A stretch of DNA of 64,000 nt from Helicobacter sp. TUL (GTDB lineage: Bacteria > Campylobacterota > Campylobacteria > Campylobacterales > Helicobacteraceae): contig NZ_NESU01000001.1 of the NCBI RefSeq assembly GCF_002287135.1, positions 124,001 to 188,000 on the forward strand, in the 5' to 3' direction. The position numbers and the translations under genes are program-made. Shown here piece after piece: positions 9,047 to 19,298 of the stretch. The first letter of the stretch is position 1. Each line of letters begins with the position of its first letter. Under the pieces are notes generated by a model that did no database searches, was not told the origin of the DNA, and saw nothing but the letters and a program-made list of their open reading frames with translations.

Positions 9047-11272
9047 ATGAAAGAAGCACATTTTTATATTGATGGCATGAGTTGTTCAGCGTGTAGTAGC
9101 GGTATTGAGCGCGCACTTTCACGCAAACCCTATTGCAAAGATATACAAGTTAATCTCATTAGCCAACAAGCACAAATTACCTATGATGAAACCCAAATAA
9201 GCTTAGAAGAGATTTTTGCCTTTATTGCCAAGCTTGGCTACACACCTAGTATGCTCCCAAACCATAACACGCAAGATTCTCCACAAGGCATATTTGCGCG
9301 TTTTAATGCTCTAGATTCTGCGCTATTGCCACCTAAAAGGCGCCTTATTTTTGCTGGTATTTTTACACTCATCACCCTTGTATTTGCCCTAAATGCAATG
9401 TTTGGATTTCTGAACCCGCATTTTCTTATTTCTATAAAGGCAGATTCTCTCATTATGCTTGTTAGCACACTTGTTGTTATGCATATGGGGCGAAACTTTT
9501 ATTTCAAAGGCTTTAAAGCCCTCATCGCAAGAAATCCCACTATGGATTCACTCATCGCACTTGGCACAAGTGCAGCGTTTTTGTATAGTCTCAAAGGTAT
9601 GATTGATATTTTTAGCTTAGGGATTCACGCACATTTATATTTTGAAAGCGTAAGTGTGATTTTGTGCTTTGTAATGATTGGAAAATATATCGAAAACACC
9701 TCCAAAGATGAGGCTAAAAAGAGTGCAAATTTTTTACTTGAAATCAACCAAAAAAAGATTCTTAAACGCGCGCGCAATGATGAATGGATAGAAGTCTTGG
9801 CACAAGAGGTGCAAAAAGATGATGTGATTAAAATCCTACCTAGCGATGTCGTGGTTGTAGATGGGTTTGTGTTGGAAGGGCAAAGCAGCGTTGATGAAAG
9901 TAGCATTAATGGTGAAAGTATCCCTGTGCTGAAAAAAGCTGGAGATTCACTCTCTTCTGGCTCTATCAATCTTGATGGCGCACTGATCATACAAGCCACG
10001 CAAGTAGGCGCACAAACAATCCTAAGCCAAATCTTTACACTCATTAATAATGCCACACAATCTAAAGCTCCAATTGGAATTTTAGCCGATAAAATTGCTG
10101 GAGTCTTTGTGCCATTTGTGATATGTATCGCGCTTGTGGCTGGGATATTTTGGTGGATTATGCGTGATTTTAGTTTCGGACTTGATATATGTATTGCTAC
10201 GCTTGTGATTTCTTGTCCTTGTGCGCTTGGGTTGGCTACACCTATGGCATTTTTACATGCCAAAGCAAAGGCTCATAAAATGGGGGTATTTTTTAAAACT
10301 GCAAGTTGCCTAGAATCTCTTAGTAAAATCACGCATATCGTTTTTGATAAAACCGGCACACTCTCTGAAGGGCTAGAAGTTTTTGATATCCAAACTCACA
10401 TAGATAGACAAGAATTTCTCTCGCTTGTATATAGTTTAGAATCTAATAGCACACATATCATCGCTCAAGCGCTTATCGCGTATGCCAAAACCCACAATGC
10501 CACATATAAAGTGGTGCAAGAATTTAGCTCTGCAACTGGATTTGGGATACAGGGCAAAATAGACAATAACACCTATCTTTTGGGCAATCTCGAATATATC
10601 CAACAACACATACCAAATCTCCACAATCCATACCAAAACCACCAACAATCTGCCAAACTCGCTGTATATCTAGCAGATTCACATAATATTATTGGAGTGT
10701 TGTATTTGCGCGATTTACTACGCCAAGACATTATCCCCACACTAGATTCATTACGCACACAAAACCTTCATATCACTATGCTAAGCGGTGATACCAAACA
10801 AAGCGCCCTACAAAGTGCAAAGATTCTAGGCATTAAGGAAGTTATAGCGCAAGCAAAACCCAAAGATAAGCTAGATTTTATCACACACACCAAAGCACAA
10901 AACCCAAATGCACAGATTCTTATGATTGGTGATGGGGTCAATGATGCTGCTGCACTCAAAAGCGCAGATGTTAGTATGGCATATGCAAGTGGCAATGATG
11001 TAGCGCAAAATTGTGCTGATATTATTATCTACAATCGCAATGCAAAGGCAATTCTGAACGCCTACAACCTAAGCAAAGCGACAATTGCAAACATAAAAGG
11101 AAATTTATTTTGGGCTTTTGGGTATAATATCATCTTTATTCCCATTGCATGTGGGGCATTAGGGGGATTTGGAATATTCTTAGATCCGATGTTTTGTGCA
11201 TTAGCTATGAGTCTTAGCTCTATAAGTGTTGTGCTCAATGCCTCAAGGTTGCGAAGATTCTCAATTCTCTAA
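9047..11272 (+). CDS. copA: Copper-exporting P1B-type ATPase CopA
   Basis: The protein of 741 residues pumps Cu(I) out of the cytoplasm. It has an N-terminal HMA domain with GMSCSACSSG, the membrane CPC motif at residues 390-392 (SCPCALGLATP), the phosphorylated Asp434 in FDKTGTL, the actuator motif NGESIP, and GDGVNDAAAL. The usual SEHP histidine is present as THIIA, without the proline. The frame is open from a GTG at 9044, but the ATG at 9047 has AAAGG at the right spacing. The chaperone copP follows directly. Confidence 0.94.
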   Translation: MKEAHFYIDGMSCSACSSGIERALSRKPYCKDIQVNLISQQAQITYDETQISLEEIFAFIAKLGYTPSMLPNHNTQDSPQGIFARFNALDSALLPPKRRLIFAGIFTLITLVFALNAMFGFLNPHFLISIKADSLIMLVSTLVVMHMGRNFYFKGFKALIARNPTMDSLIALGTSAAFLYSLKGMIDIFSLGIHAHLYFESVSVILCFVMIGKYIENTSKDEAKKSANFLLEINQKKILKRARNDEWIEVLAQEVQKDDVIKILPSDVVVVDGFVLEGQSSVDESSINGESIPVLKKAGDSLSSGSINLDGALIIQATQVGAQTILSQIFTLINNATQSKAPIGILADKIAGVFVPFVICIALVAGIFWWIMRDFSFGLDICIATLVISCPCALGLATPMAFLHAKAKAHKMGVFFKTASCLESLSKITHIVFDKTGTLSEGLEVFDIQTHIDRQEFLSLVYSLESNSTHIIAQALIAYAKTHNATYKVVQEFSSATGFGIQGKIDNNTYLLGNLEYIQQHIPNLHNPYQNHQQSAKLAVYLADSHNIIGVLYLRDLLRQDIIPTLDSLRTQNLHITMLSGDTKQSALQSAKILGIKEVIAQAKPKDKLDFITHTKAQNPNAQILMIGDGVNDAAALKSADVSMAYASGNDVAQNCADIIIYNRNAKAILNAYNLSKATIANIKGNLFWAFGYNIIFIPIACGALGGFGIFLDPMFCALAMSLSSISVVLNASRLRRFSIL

Positions 11273-11297
11273 GATTTTATATGAAAGGAATATAGTT

Positions 11298-11495
11298 ATG
11301 GAAATCACATTAAGCGTAAATGGCATGAAGTGTCAAGGTTGTGTCGATAAGCTTGAAAAGTTTGTAGGCGAATTAGAAGGCATAGAACGCATACAAGTAG
11401 ATTTACCTGCTAAAAGCGTGAAAGTAGAATTTAATGCTCCTGCTACAAAAGAACAAATTTGTGAAGCTATCTTAGATGCTGGGTTTGAGCTATAA
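11298..11495 (+). CDS. copP: Copper chaperone CopP (HMA domain)
   Basis: This is a 65-residue single HMA domain with the copper site GMKCQGCVDK, followed by a typical betaalphabetabetaalphabeta pattern (VEFNAPATKEQICEAILDAGF). It should carry Cu(I) to the CopA pump encoded just upstream, as in the H. pylori copAP operon. A longer frame upstream is copA sequence in another frame. The ATG at 11298 has AAAGGA nine bases before it. The stop is directly followed by the GTG of the next gene. Confidence 0.92.
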   Translation: MEITLSVNGMKCQGCVDKLEKFVGELEGIERIQVDLPAKSVKVEFNAPATKEQICEAILDAGFEL

Positions 11496-13214
11496 GTGAA
11501 AACTCTTATTCAATTTTTTAGACGCTTTTTGCCCTATATCAAAGGGCACTATGCTTCATTTTTGATCGCTGTTGGCGCATCGTTATTAGCAGCACTCTGC
11601 ACGGCAGGGGCGACTTATATGATTGAGCCATTGCTAGGCACACTTATGGGAAAAGTGCCAAAAGATACGCCATTTTTTAGCTTTGAGGATATGGCAAAAA
11701 ATAATCTTCTTGCCATTGCTATGCCACTTTTAATTATCCTCATTTATTTTGGTAAAGCTGGTGGCACCTATGTCCAATCGTATTTTATGAATTTTATAGG
11801 GCAAGATATTGTCCGCCAAGTGCGCGATAAAATGCTTACACATATGCTAAGCCTTGAGCTAAACTTTTTTAATAAAATGCGTGGTGGGGAGCTTATGTCT
11901 CGTATCACAAATGATATTGGCATTATTCGTATGGCAGTGTCCAACTATATTACTGATTTTATTCGAGAATTTAGCACGATAATTGGGCTTATTTTTATTG
12001 TCTTTTATCAAAGCCCAAAACTTGCCATTATAGGGCTTATTGTCATTCCTCTAGCAATCATACCAATAAATATCATTATCCGAAAAATGAAAAAATATGC
12101 ACGTTCCTTGCAAGAAAAAAACGCAGACATTACTTCCAAACTTACAGAAATTTTTAACAATATCGAAATTATCAAAGCAAGTAATGGTGAAGCTCTTGAG
12201 GCAGAACATTTCAAAGAACAAAACAAGCAATTTCTTAAAATCAGTATGAAATCTGTGCGTGTCGGAGAACTTACCTCTCCACTTATGGAATTCCTTGGGG
12301 CAGTGGCACTAGCTGCAATCATCTATATAGCGACGATAGAAATTCACGCTGGGAATCTTAGCGCCGAAGAGTTTGGGTCATTTGCCGCTGCACTTTTTAT
12401 GATTTTTACTCCATTTAAAAAGCTTGTCAATCTTTGGGGTAATATGCAAAATGCCATTGTTGCAAGCGATAGAATCTTTGAGATTCTTAACAAAACTTCA
12501 AACATTACAGATGGCACACATATCCTCCATAAGCCAATAGATTCTATAAAAATCAAAAATGCGACTTTTTCCTATGAGCAAACACACGCTTTGCGCGGTG
12601 TTAGCTTAGATTTTAAACGCAATGAAATTATTGCCTTGGTAGGCAAAAGTGGCAGTGGTAAAAGCACATTAGTAAATCTCATATTACGCCTTTATGAATG
12701 CGATAGCGGGGAGATTCTCATCAATGATAAAAATATCAAAGATTACACACAAAAGAGTTTGAGAGAAAATATTGCCATTGTGACGCAGAGAATCTTTATT
12801 TTTAATGATACGATTGCCAAAAATGTCGCTTATGGTATGGAAGTGGATGAAAATCGCGTAATAGAAGCTCTAAAGAATGCGCAAATGTATGAATATGTCC
12901 AAGCTATGCCTCAAGGGATTCACACGATATTAGATGAATTTGGCACAAATTTAAGTGGTGGTCAGCGCCAACGCATAGCCATAGCTAGGGCAATGTATAA
13001 AAATCCCGATGTATTCATACTTGATGAAGTAACAAGTGCGCTAGATTCACAAACCGAAGATTTGATTAAAGAAGCTATTCATCTCATTCGCAAGGATAAA
13101 ATTATTATTCTTATTGCTCACAGACCAAGCACGATTGAACTTGCCAACAAAGTCGTAGAAATTAGTGAAGGAAAAGTAACAAAAATACACGAGCAAGAAA
13201 AAACTTTCTTATAA
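11496..13214 (+). CDS. msbA: MsbA-type ABC exporter (membrane domain fused to ATPase)
   Basis: This 572-residue half-transporter has six transmembrane segments in its first 320 residues and a nucleotide-binding domain with Walker A GKSGSGKST (about residue 384), the Q-loop ENIAIVTQ, signature LSGGQRQR, Walker B VFILDE and an H-loop (AHRPST). MsbA family members flip lipid A-core or drugs across the inner membrane. The start is a GTG immediately after the copP stop, without a strong ribosome-binding site, so translational coupling to copP is likely. Confidence 0.85.
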   Translation: MKTLIQFFRRFLPYIKGHYASFLIAVGASLLAALCTAGATYMIEPLLGTLMGKVPKDTPFFSFEDMAKNNLLAIAMPLLIILIYFGKAGGTYVQSYFMNFIGQDIVRQVRDKMLTHMLSLELNFFNKMRGGELMSRITNDIGIIRMAVSNYITDFIREFSTIIGLIFIVFYQSPKLAIIGLIVIPLAIIPINIIIRKMKKYARSLQEKNADITSKLTEIFNNIEIIKASNGEALEAEHFKEQNKQFLKISMKSVRVGELTSPLMEFLGAVALAAIIYIATIEIHAGNLSAEEFGSFAAALFMIFTPFKKLVNLWGNMQNAIVASDRIFEILNKTSNITDGTHILHKPIDSIKIKNATFSYEQTHALRGVSLDFKRNEIIALVGKSGSGKSTLVNLILRLYECDSGEILINDKNIKDYTQKSLRENIAIVTQRIFIFNDTIAKNVAYGMEVDENRVIEALKNAQMYEYVQAMPQGIHTILDEFGTNLSGGQRQRIAIARAMYKNPDVFILDEVTSALDSQTEDLIKEAIHLIRKDKIIILIAHRPSTIELANKVVEISEGKVTKIHEQEKTFL

Positions 13215-13308
13215 CATTTTGGCTTCTTAATCTTTTTAAAAGTATTTTGTCCTAAAATCAAAACATATTCACTTAATGAGGAATATAACATAATGCTAAG
13301 GAGAAAAT

Positions 13309-14070
13309 ATGCAAGAAGAGAAAGTGATTGAGAGTTACACAGGCGTAACTTCAGAACGCAAGCATAGTAAGATTCCAGCAAAACTGGATTTTTACCAAAG
13401 TGCTACAGGCTTGTTTTTGGCGTTATTTATGATAGCGCATATGTTTTTTGTTTCAAGCATTTTGCTTGGCAAAGAAGCGATGTATGCCGTAACCAAATTT
13501 TTTGAGGCAGATTTTTTATTTGAGGGTGGCAACACAATCATCGTTAGTATCGTAGCTGCAATTGTTATCATTGCATTTGTTACACACGCATTTTTGGCAG
13601 TCCGAAAATTCCCTATTAACTATAAACAACTTTTGTCTTTCAAGGTGCATAAAAACCTTATGAAACACGGAGACACAAGCTATTGGGGCTTGCAAGTTCT
13701 TACAGGCTTTGCACTCTTTTTCTTAGGGAGCATTCACCTCTACATCATGCTTACCAAACCAGAAACCATTGGTCCAAGCACTTCATCATATCGCTTTGTG
13801 CAAGATCATTTTTGGCTTTTATATTTAGTGCTTCTTATTGCAGTAGAAGTTCATGGCTCTGTAGGTCTGTATAGACTTTGTATTAAATGGGGTTGGTTTG
13901 AAGGACTTGGTATCAAAACACTTCGTGCTATCAAAATGGGTATGACAATTTTCTTCCTTGCACTTGGTATATGCACATATATTGCGTATGTATCCATTGG
14001 TTTAGAATTAGATCCACAAAAGAGCATACAAGATTACAAAGCGCAAGATGTGCGAGATTTTGGTAAATAA
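13309..14070 (+). CDS. frdC: Fumarate reductase cytochrome b subunit
   Basis: FrdC is the diheme membrane anchor that takes electrons from menaquinol to the FrdAB pair on the cytoplasmic side. The 253 residues contain five predicted membrane helices with candidate heme histidines in [24 protein letters not shown] and [14 protein letters not shown] stands before the ATG, and the gene begins the frdCAB operon with the Wolinella/Helicobacter order. Fumarate respiration is central in this group. Confidence 0.95.
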   Translation: MQEEKVIESYTGVTSERKHSKIPAKLDFYQSATGLFLALFMIAHMFFVSSILLGKEAMYAVTKFFEADFLFEGGNTIIVSIVAAIVIIAFVTHAFLAVRKFPINYKQLLSFKVHKNLMKHGDTSYWGLQVLTGFALFFLGSIHLYIMLTKPETIGPSTSSYRFVQDHFWLLYLVLLIAVEVHGSVGLYRLCIKWGWFEGLGIKTLRAIKMGMTIFFLALGICTYIAYVSIGLELDPQKSIQDYKAQDVRDFGK

Positions 14071-14081
14071 AAGGAGAGCAG

Positions 14082-16064
14082 ATGAAAATAACATATTGTG
14101 ATGCACTTGTAATAGGTGGTGGATTGGCTGGACTTAGAGCGTCAATTGCGGCAAAACAAAAAGGCTTAAATACCATAGTTTTATCCCTCGTGCCTGTAAA
14201 AAGATCGCACTCTGCAGCAGCACAAGGCGGTATGCAAGCTAGTCTTGGAAATTCAAAAATGAGTGATGGAGATAATGAAGATTTGCATTTTGCTGACACA
14301 GTAAAGGGAAGCGATTGGGGTTGCGATCAAAATGTGGCAAGAATGTTTGTAACCACTGCACCAAAAGCCATTAGAGAACTAGCATCTTGGGGTGTGCCTT
14401 GGACAAGAATTAAAAAAGGCGATAGAACAGCTATTATCAATGCACAAAAAACTACCATTACCGAAGAAGAATTTAGACACGGCTATATCCATTCACGCGA
14501 CTTTGGTGGCACAAAAAAATGGCGAACTTGCTACACTGCCGATGCTACTGGGCATACAATGCTTTATGCTGTGGCAAATGAAGCATACAAAAATGGTGTA
14601 GAGATTCAAGATAGAAAAGAAGCATTAAGCCTTATCCACAAAGATGGAAGATGCTATGGTGCTATCGTGCGCGACCTTGTGAGTGGTGAATTAAGTGCAT
14701 ATGTTTCTAAAGGCACACTTATCGCCACTGGTGGCTATGGCAGAATCTACAAAAACACGACCAATGCCGTAATCTGTGAGGGAACAGGTTTGGCGATTGC
14801 TATGGAAACAGGTGTTGCAAAACTCGGAAATATGGAAGCGGTGCAATTTCACCCAACTCCACTTTTCCCATCTGGAATCTTGCTCACCGAAGGTTGTCGC
14901 GGTGATGGCGGAATCTTGCGCGATGTAGATGGGTATCGCTTTATGCCTGATTATGAACCTGAGAAAAAAGAATTAGCAAGCCGTGATGTGGTTTCACGCA
15001 GAATGATTCAAAGAATTCGCGAGGGTAAAGGTGTTAAATCCCCATATGGAGAGCATTTGTGGCTTGATATTTCTATTCTAGGACGCGAACATATTGAACG
15101 CAATCTCCGTGATGTCCAAGATATTTGTAAGGTATTTGCTGGTATCGATCCTGCTGATGAGGGAAGAAAAGGTTGGGCGCCTGTGAAGCCTATGCAACAC
15201 TACTCAATGGGTGGGATTCGGACAAATTACCAAGGACACACATATCTACAAGGACTTTTTGCTGCTGGTGAATCTGCGTGTTGGGATTTGCACGGCTTTA
15301 ACCGCTTAGGTGGAAACTCTGTAAGTGAAGCGGTGGTGAGCGGTATGATTATTGGTGATTACTTTGCTCAATTCTGTGAAAGCGCACAAACAGACATTTC
15401 TACAAATGTTGTAGAAACTTTTCTTAATAAGCAACAAAGCTATCTTGAAAGTCTTCTTAATAATTCTGGTAATGAAGATGTATATGTCATCAAAAACCAA
15501 ATGAAAGAAATTATGGAAGAAGATGTAGGAATTTTCCGCGAAGGCAAAGGCTTACAAGATGCAGTAACACGACTAGAAGAACTCTATAAACGCAGCAAAA
15601 ATATCCAAGTCAAAAACAAAAAGCTTCACGATAATCCAGAACTTGAAGATGCCTATCGTGTGCCAAGAATGCTAAAAATAGCACTTTGTGTGGCGCTTGG
15701 AGCATTACAAAGAACAGAATCTAGAGGCGCACATAGCCGCGAAGACTATCCAAAACGAGATGACCTCAATTGGCTTAAACGCACACTTGCAAGTTGGGAA
15801 GATCCAAACCAAACACTACCAACCATTACCTATGAAGATTTGGATATTATGAAAATGGAACTTGCACCTGGATTCCGCGGATATGGGGCTAAAGACAATA
15901 TGATAGAAAACCCTCTCTCTGCACAAAGACAAGCACAAATAGATGCTATCACGCAAGAGATTCAAAGCAAAGGTGGTGATAGATACGCTATCCAAGAAGC
16001 ACTAATGCCTTTTGAGCTACAAAGCAAATTTAAGGCAAGAAACCAACGATTAGGAGATAAATAA
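14082..16064 (+). CDS. frdA: Fumarate reductase flavoprotein subunit
   Basis: The catalytic subunit of 660 residues reduces fumarate to succinate. It has the FAD-binding [10 protein letters not shown] at residues 12-21, His43 in [10 protein letters not shown], which is the covalent FAD site known from Wolinella, the substrate-site segments FHPTPL and HYSMGGIRT, and the conserved [22 protein letters not shown] stands before the ATG. The stop overlaps the frdB start by one base. Confidence 0.97.
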   Translation: MKITYCDALVIGGGLAGLRASIAAKQKGLNTIVLSLVPVKRSHSAAAQGGMQASLGNSKMSDGDNEDLHFADTVKGSDWGCDQNVARMFVTTAPKAIRELASWGVPWTRIKKGDRTAIINAQKTTITEEEFRHGYIHSRDFGGTKKWRTCYTADATGHTMLYAVANEAYKNGVEIQDRKEALSLIHKDGRCYGAIVRDLVSGELSAYVSKGTLIATGGYGRIYKNTTNAVICEGTGLAIAMETGVAKLGNMEAVQFHPTPLFPSGILLTEGCRGDGGILRDVDGYRFMPDYEPEKKELASRDVVSRRMIQRIREGKGVKSPYGEHLWLDISILGREHIERNLRDVQDICKVFAGIDPADEGRKGWAPVKPMQHYSMGGIRTNYQGHTYLQGLFAAGESACWDLHGFNRLGGNSVSEAVVSGMIIGDYFAQFCESAQTDISTNVVETFLNKQQSYLESLLNNSGNEDVYVIKNQMKEIMEEDVGIFREGKGLQDAVTRLEELYKRSKNIQVKNKKLHDNPELEDAYRVPRMLKIALCVALGALQRTESRGAHSREDYPKRDDLNWLKRTLASWEDPNQTLPTITYEDLDIMKMELAPGFRGYGAKDNMIENPLSAQRQAQIDAITQEIQSKGGDRYAIQEALMPFELQSKFKARNQRLGDK

Positions 16065-16795
16065 TGAGCACACAAGCAAGAACCTTAACCATTAAAGCAT
16101 TAAAGTTTGATCCACAAAGTGCTGTTTCTAAGCCACATTTTCGAGAATATAAACTTCAAGAAACAGATTCTATGACTATTTTTATCGCGCTCAATCTCAT
16201 TCGCGAACACCAAGATCCGGATTTGAGTTTTGACTTTGTGTGTCGTGCAGGGATTTGTGGAAGCTGTGGTATGATGATCAATGGACGTCCGCGCCTTGCG
16301 TGTCGCACACTCACAAAAGATCTACCTGAAGTCATCACACTTATGCCTCTACCGGCGTTTAAACTCATTAAAGATTTGAGTGTTAATACCGGTGAGTGGT
16401 TTGAGGGAATGACAAAACGCGTAGAAAGCTGGATACATTCTCAAAAAGAAGTAGATATCTCTGCATTAGAAGAGCGTGTAGAGCCTGAAGTCGCACAAGA
16501 AGTCTTTGAGCTTGATCGCTGTATTGAATGCGGTTGCTGCATAGCAGGTTGTGCAACAAAAGTAATGCGTGAAGATTTCTTGGGAGCTGCTGGTATGAAT
16601 CGCGTCGTGCGATTTATGATTGACCCACACGATGAGCGCAGCGATGAAGACTACTATGAACTCGTGGGAAATGACAATGGTGTCTTTGGCTGTATGAGTC
16701 TTATTGCTTGTCATGATGTCTGCCCAAAAGAACTTCCATTACAAAGCAAAATAGCTTATCTCCGACGAAAAATGGTAGCCGTAGGAATGAAATAA
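16064..16795 (+). CDS. frdB: Fumarate reductase iron-sulfur subunit
   Basis: FrdB (243 residues) carries electrons from FrdC hemes to FrdA. Its N-terminal half binds [2Fe-2S] through C60, C65, C68 and C80 ([10 protein letters not shown] and a later RLAC). The C-terminal half has [11 protein letters not shown] for [4Fe-4S] and [12 protein letters not shown] for the [3Fe-4S] cluster. The ATG overlaps the frdA TAA as TAATG, and GGAG lies in the frdA tail. A perfect hairpin follows the stop. Confidence 0.97.
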   Translation: MSTQARTLTIKALKFDPQSAVSKPHFREYKLQETDSMTIFIALNLIREHQDPDLSFDFVCRAGICGSCGMMINGRPRLACRTLTKDLPEVITLMPLPAFKLIKDLSVNTGEWFEGMTKRVESWIHSQKEVDISALEERVEPEVAQEVFELDRCIECGCCIAGCATKVMREDFLGAAGMNRVVRFMIDPHDERSDEDYYELVGNDNGVFGCMSLIACHDVCPKELPLQSKIAYLRRKMVAVGMK

Positions 16796-16802
16796 CCCCC
16801 TC

Positions 16803-16831
16803 ACTTCTCTTGTGGCACACACAAGAGAAGT
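16803..16831 (+). terminator. Hairpin terminator after frdCAB
   Basis: A perfect 12-bp stem (ACTTCTCTTGTG / CACAAGAGAAGT) with a five-base loop lies eight bases after the frdB stop. It has no strict T-run directly behind it, though the next 30 bases are T-rich, so it may act as a terminator or as a 3'-end stabilizer. Confidence 0.75.
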
Positions 16832-16865
16832 ACATCCAATACTTTTGATTTTTCAAAAAATATCG

Positions 16866-16871
16866 TATAAT
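16866..16871 (+). promoter_or_regulatory. -10 element (TATAAT) for the ATP-grasp/aminotransferase block
   Basis: TATCGTATAAT stands 31 bases before the ATG at 16903, which has AAGGA at 16891. The apparent ATG at 16870 falls inside this -10 box and is therefore not the start. Confidence 0.6.
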
Positions 16872-16902
16872 GTCGCAATCTTTATCAAAAAAGGATTTTG
16901 TT

Positions 16903-18057
16903 ATGTTCCAAGGACTCAAATCCCAAGTTAAATCTTATGCAAAACGCATGATATATTCATATCGCCAAGCACAATCATTAAAATATTTCTTTGATAAAAC
17001 CACTCAATATATGGCTATCCACAAAACTTTAAAACCATTGCCTTTGGAGCACAAAGAAGCTGTATTGGATTATTGGAGCAAATTTATAAATATGGGGGGG
17101 GGTAATACACAAAGGCTTAAACTCACTCTGGACTGGCACACAATCATCTATAATGTTAATCAATCGCATCCATTAGATGTCCGTTATTTAGATAATCCAT
17201 TTTACTATCTCAACATACTTCCATACTTTAATCCTCAAAATTATGCCTCAACTTTTGCCGACAAAAACTATTACGACACGCTTTTCCCACATCACCACAA
17301 ACCAAAAAGCATTATAAAAAATATCCGAGGCAATTTCTATCAACCACACAATAATAATCCTAATGTGCTTATCCCAATAGACAAAAATTCTGCTATACAG
17401 CTTATGAAATCTTATGAAAAGGTAGTAGTAAAACCTACTGAATCTGATACAACAGGATCAGGTAAAAATGTGCAAATTCTTTATACTCAACAAGATGAAG
17501 CACTGATCACACAAACCTTACAAGACTACAAGAATGATTATATTGTGCAAGAGTTTATACAACAACATTCCTATCTTAGCAATCTCAATGAAAGTTCAGT
17601 TAATACCTTTAGAATTATGACTCTTCTATACAAGGGTAAGATTCATACACTCCCCAGTAGTCTTCTTGTGGGAGATACACGTCCGACATCTAATGGCGGA
17701 TTTTTTCGAATTGGCATTGATCAATCTGGTAATTTACGGAACTTTATTATCAGGGGCAAGGGAGAAGCAATATCATCCCTGCCTAATGTTAAAGGGGATT
17801 TTGATGTACAAATTCCACACTTTTCGGATGTCATAGATATGGCTAAGTCTATGCATATGTGTATTCCACATATTGGACTTGTTGGTTGGGATTTTAGTCT
17901 TGATAAAGTTGGTAATCCCATTTTTATAGAACTTAATCCCATGTATCCTGGGTCTGAAATTATAGAGCTTTGTAATACTCCATTATTTGGTGATTTGAGC
18001 GATGAAATTTTTGCAGAAGTCACTAAAAAAGATCAAATTTTGAAAACTGTGTTATAA
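16903..18057 (+). CDS. Sugar-transfer-associated ATP-grasp protein, phase-variable (G9)
   Basis: This 384-residue protein shows ATP-grasp features: VVVKPTESDTTGSGKNV for the nucleotide-binding loop, IVQEFIQQH, NTFRIMTLL, GGFFRIGID and the metal-binding end VGWDFSL...FIELNPMYPGSE. It resembles the ATP-grasp family found beside glycosyltransferases in polysaccharide loci, which ligate amino groups to carboxylates. A run of nine Gs at codons 64-67 keeps the frame ON here; ten Gs give an immediate TAA and eight Gs a stop about 30 codons on. It is the first of four co-directional genes (ATP-grasp, two aminotransferases, HAD phosphatase), so it may form an amide on a uronic acid. That role is inferred. 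Confidence 0.8.
   Translation: MFQGLKSQVKSYAKRMIYSYRQAQSLKYFFDKTTQYMAIHKTLKPLPLEHKEAVLDYWSKFINMGGGNTQRLKLTLDWHTIIYNVNQSHPLDVRYLDNPFYYLNILPYFNPQNYASTFADKNYYDTLFPHHHKPKSIIKNIRGNFYQPHNNNPNVLIPIDKNSAIQLMKSYEKVVVKPTESDTTGSGKNVQILYTQQDEALITQTLQDYKNDYIVQEFIQQHSYLSNLNESSVNTFRIMTLLYKGKIHTLPSSLLVGDTRPTSNGGFFRIGIDQSGNLRNFIIRGKGEAISSLPNVKGDFDVQIPHFSDVIDMAKSMHMCIPHIGLVGWDFSLDKVGNPIFIELNPMYPGSEIIELCNTPLFGDLSDEIFAEVTKKDQILKTVL
17094..17102 (+). repeat. Poly-G (9) phase-variation tract inside the ATP-grasp gene
   Basis: Nine consecutive Gs lie inside the coding frame (ATG GGG GGG GGT). Such tracts slip during replication in Helicobacter and Campylobacter. The present length is in frame; plus or minus one base truncates the protein at about residue 67 to 95. 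Confidence 0.85.
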
Positions 18058-18122
18058 TTCTCTAGACAGAATGTCGGAGTTAAAAAACTTGGAATTGTAT
18101 CATTGCATTAAGGAATTTAAAT

Positions 18123-19298
18123 ATGATAAAGTCTTATAAATCTCAAACAACAAGTGGTAATCATGCTTCAATACAGGAATACAACAATTCTAACTTTCAT
18201 GAGGATTTACAAAAACAAGATTCTAAGAATACATTACTACCCTCTAATCATTACGTTCAAACTCTTAAACCATATATTCCCACTTCACATAAAGTTTGGG
18301 AACAGCCACATAAAGAAAAGATTTTAAAACTTGATTGGAATGAATCCACGCTACCACCATCACCTTTAGTTACACAAGCCTTACAAGAGTATCTAAACAC
18401 AGGTGTCTTGCAGTGGTATCCTGACACAAAAAATACAGAACTCTACACACTTCTCGCCCAATATGTCGGTGTCGATTCAGACCAAATCGAGGTCTTTGGT
18501 GGTTCAGATTGTGCACATGAATATATCCTTCAGGTCTTTTTAGATACGAATACAAAGGTTCTAATAGTCTCCCCTACATATGATAATTTCCGAGCTAGAG
18601 CGCAAGGCATTGGAATTAACACATATTTTTTCCCTCTCTCATCAGATTTTAGTTTAAACTTTGAAGCCTTAAATGAAGCTATCATAAACTATACTCCACA
18701 GATGGTCTATGTTTGCAATCCAAACAATCCTACAGGCACGGCCTATTGTAGCACTCAATTACAAAACCTAATCCAAGCCCATCCTTACACGATATTTCTT
18801 ATTGACGAAGCATACTATGAATTTTGTGGCCAAACTTTGTCCCATCTCACAACCACGTATAAAAACCTTATTATTACAAGAACATTTTCTAAAGCATTTG
18901 GTTTAGCAAGTTTTCGTGTTGGCTATTGCATAAGTCATGCGCAAAATATAGCTTTGATTAACAAATTACGCAATCCCAAAAGTCTCTCTGCATTTGCACA
19001 AATAGCAGCTACATATGCCCTTAAAGACGAACAATACATGTGGGCATATGTAGAAGAAATAAAAAACGCTAGAGAGTGGTTTAATACACAACTTGATGAT
19101 CTCGATATTAAAACTTACCCTTCATCGGCAAATTTTATACTCATTTCTCACATAGAGGATCTCTACAGGCTTTTGGAGCAACATCAAATCTTTATACGAG
19201 ACTATCGTCATATTATTCCTAATCACTTTCGAATCACTATTGGCACACGCACTCAAATGGAAAAAGTCATTGAAGTATTAAGGGGGGGGGGGCAATAA
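18123..19298 (+). CDS. HisC-like aminotransferase with poly-G at the 3' end (Cj1437-like?)
   Basis: This is a fold-type I PLP enzyme of 391 residues. Its core begins near residue 68 at LDWNES and resembles histidinol-phosphate aminotransferase. It shows FGGSDCAHEYI, VCNPNNPTGT, IDEAYYEF, the PLP lysine in TFSKAFGLAS and a late FRITIGTR. About 65 N-terminal residues precede the core. The last codons are a run of 11 Gs, giving the tail RGGGQ. With ten Gs the frame would run on about 55 codons to a TAA overlapping the next ribosome-binding site. The order with its neighbours suggests the DHAP-to-serinol-phosphate transaminase of C. jejuni capsule synthesis; this is inference from order. Confidence 0.8.
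   Translation: MIKSYKSQTTSGNHASIQEYNNSNFHEDLQKQDSKNTLLPSNHYVQTLKPYIPTSHKVWEQPHKEKILKLDWNESTLPPSPLVTQALQEYLNTGVLQWYPDTKNTELYTLLAQYVGVDSDQIEVFGGSDCAHEYILQVFLDTNTKVLIVSPTYDNFRARAQGIGINTYFFPLSSDFSLNFEALNEAIINYTPQMVYVCNPNNPTGTAYCSTQLQNLIQAHPYTIFLIDEAYYEFCGQTLSHLTTTYKNLIITRTFSKAFGLASFRVGYCISHAQNIALINKLRNPKSLSAFAQIAATYALKDEQYMWAYVEEIKNAREWFNTQLDDLDIKTYPSSANFILISHIEDLYRLLEQHQIFIRDYRHIIPNHFRITIGTRTQMEKVIEVLRGGGQ
19282..19292 (+). repeat. Poly-G (11) phase-variation tract at the aminotransferase 3' end
   Basis: Eleven Gs form the last glycine codons. Loss of one G (or gain of two) shifts into a frame open to the stop at 19459-19461, adding about 55 residues rich in Ile, Leu and Phe. Gain of one G gives only eight further codons. 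The tract would thus switch the C-terminus rather than abolish the protein. Confidence 0.8.

Noticed and set aside
9625-10263. 212-codon minus-strand frame inside copA
   Set aside because: It is the antisense shadow of the P-type ATPase core; composition is Ser/Thr/Ile-rich as expected for the complement of a coding frame.
16870-16902. Eleven extra N-terminal codons of the ATP-grasp protein
   Set aside because: The ATG at 16870 lies inside the TATAAT box; the ATG at 16903 has its own ribosome-binding site.
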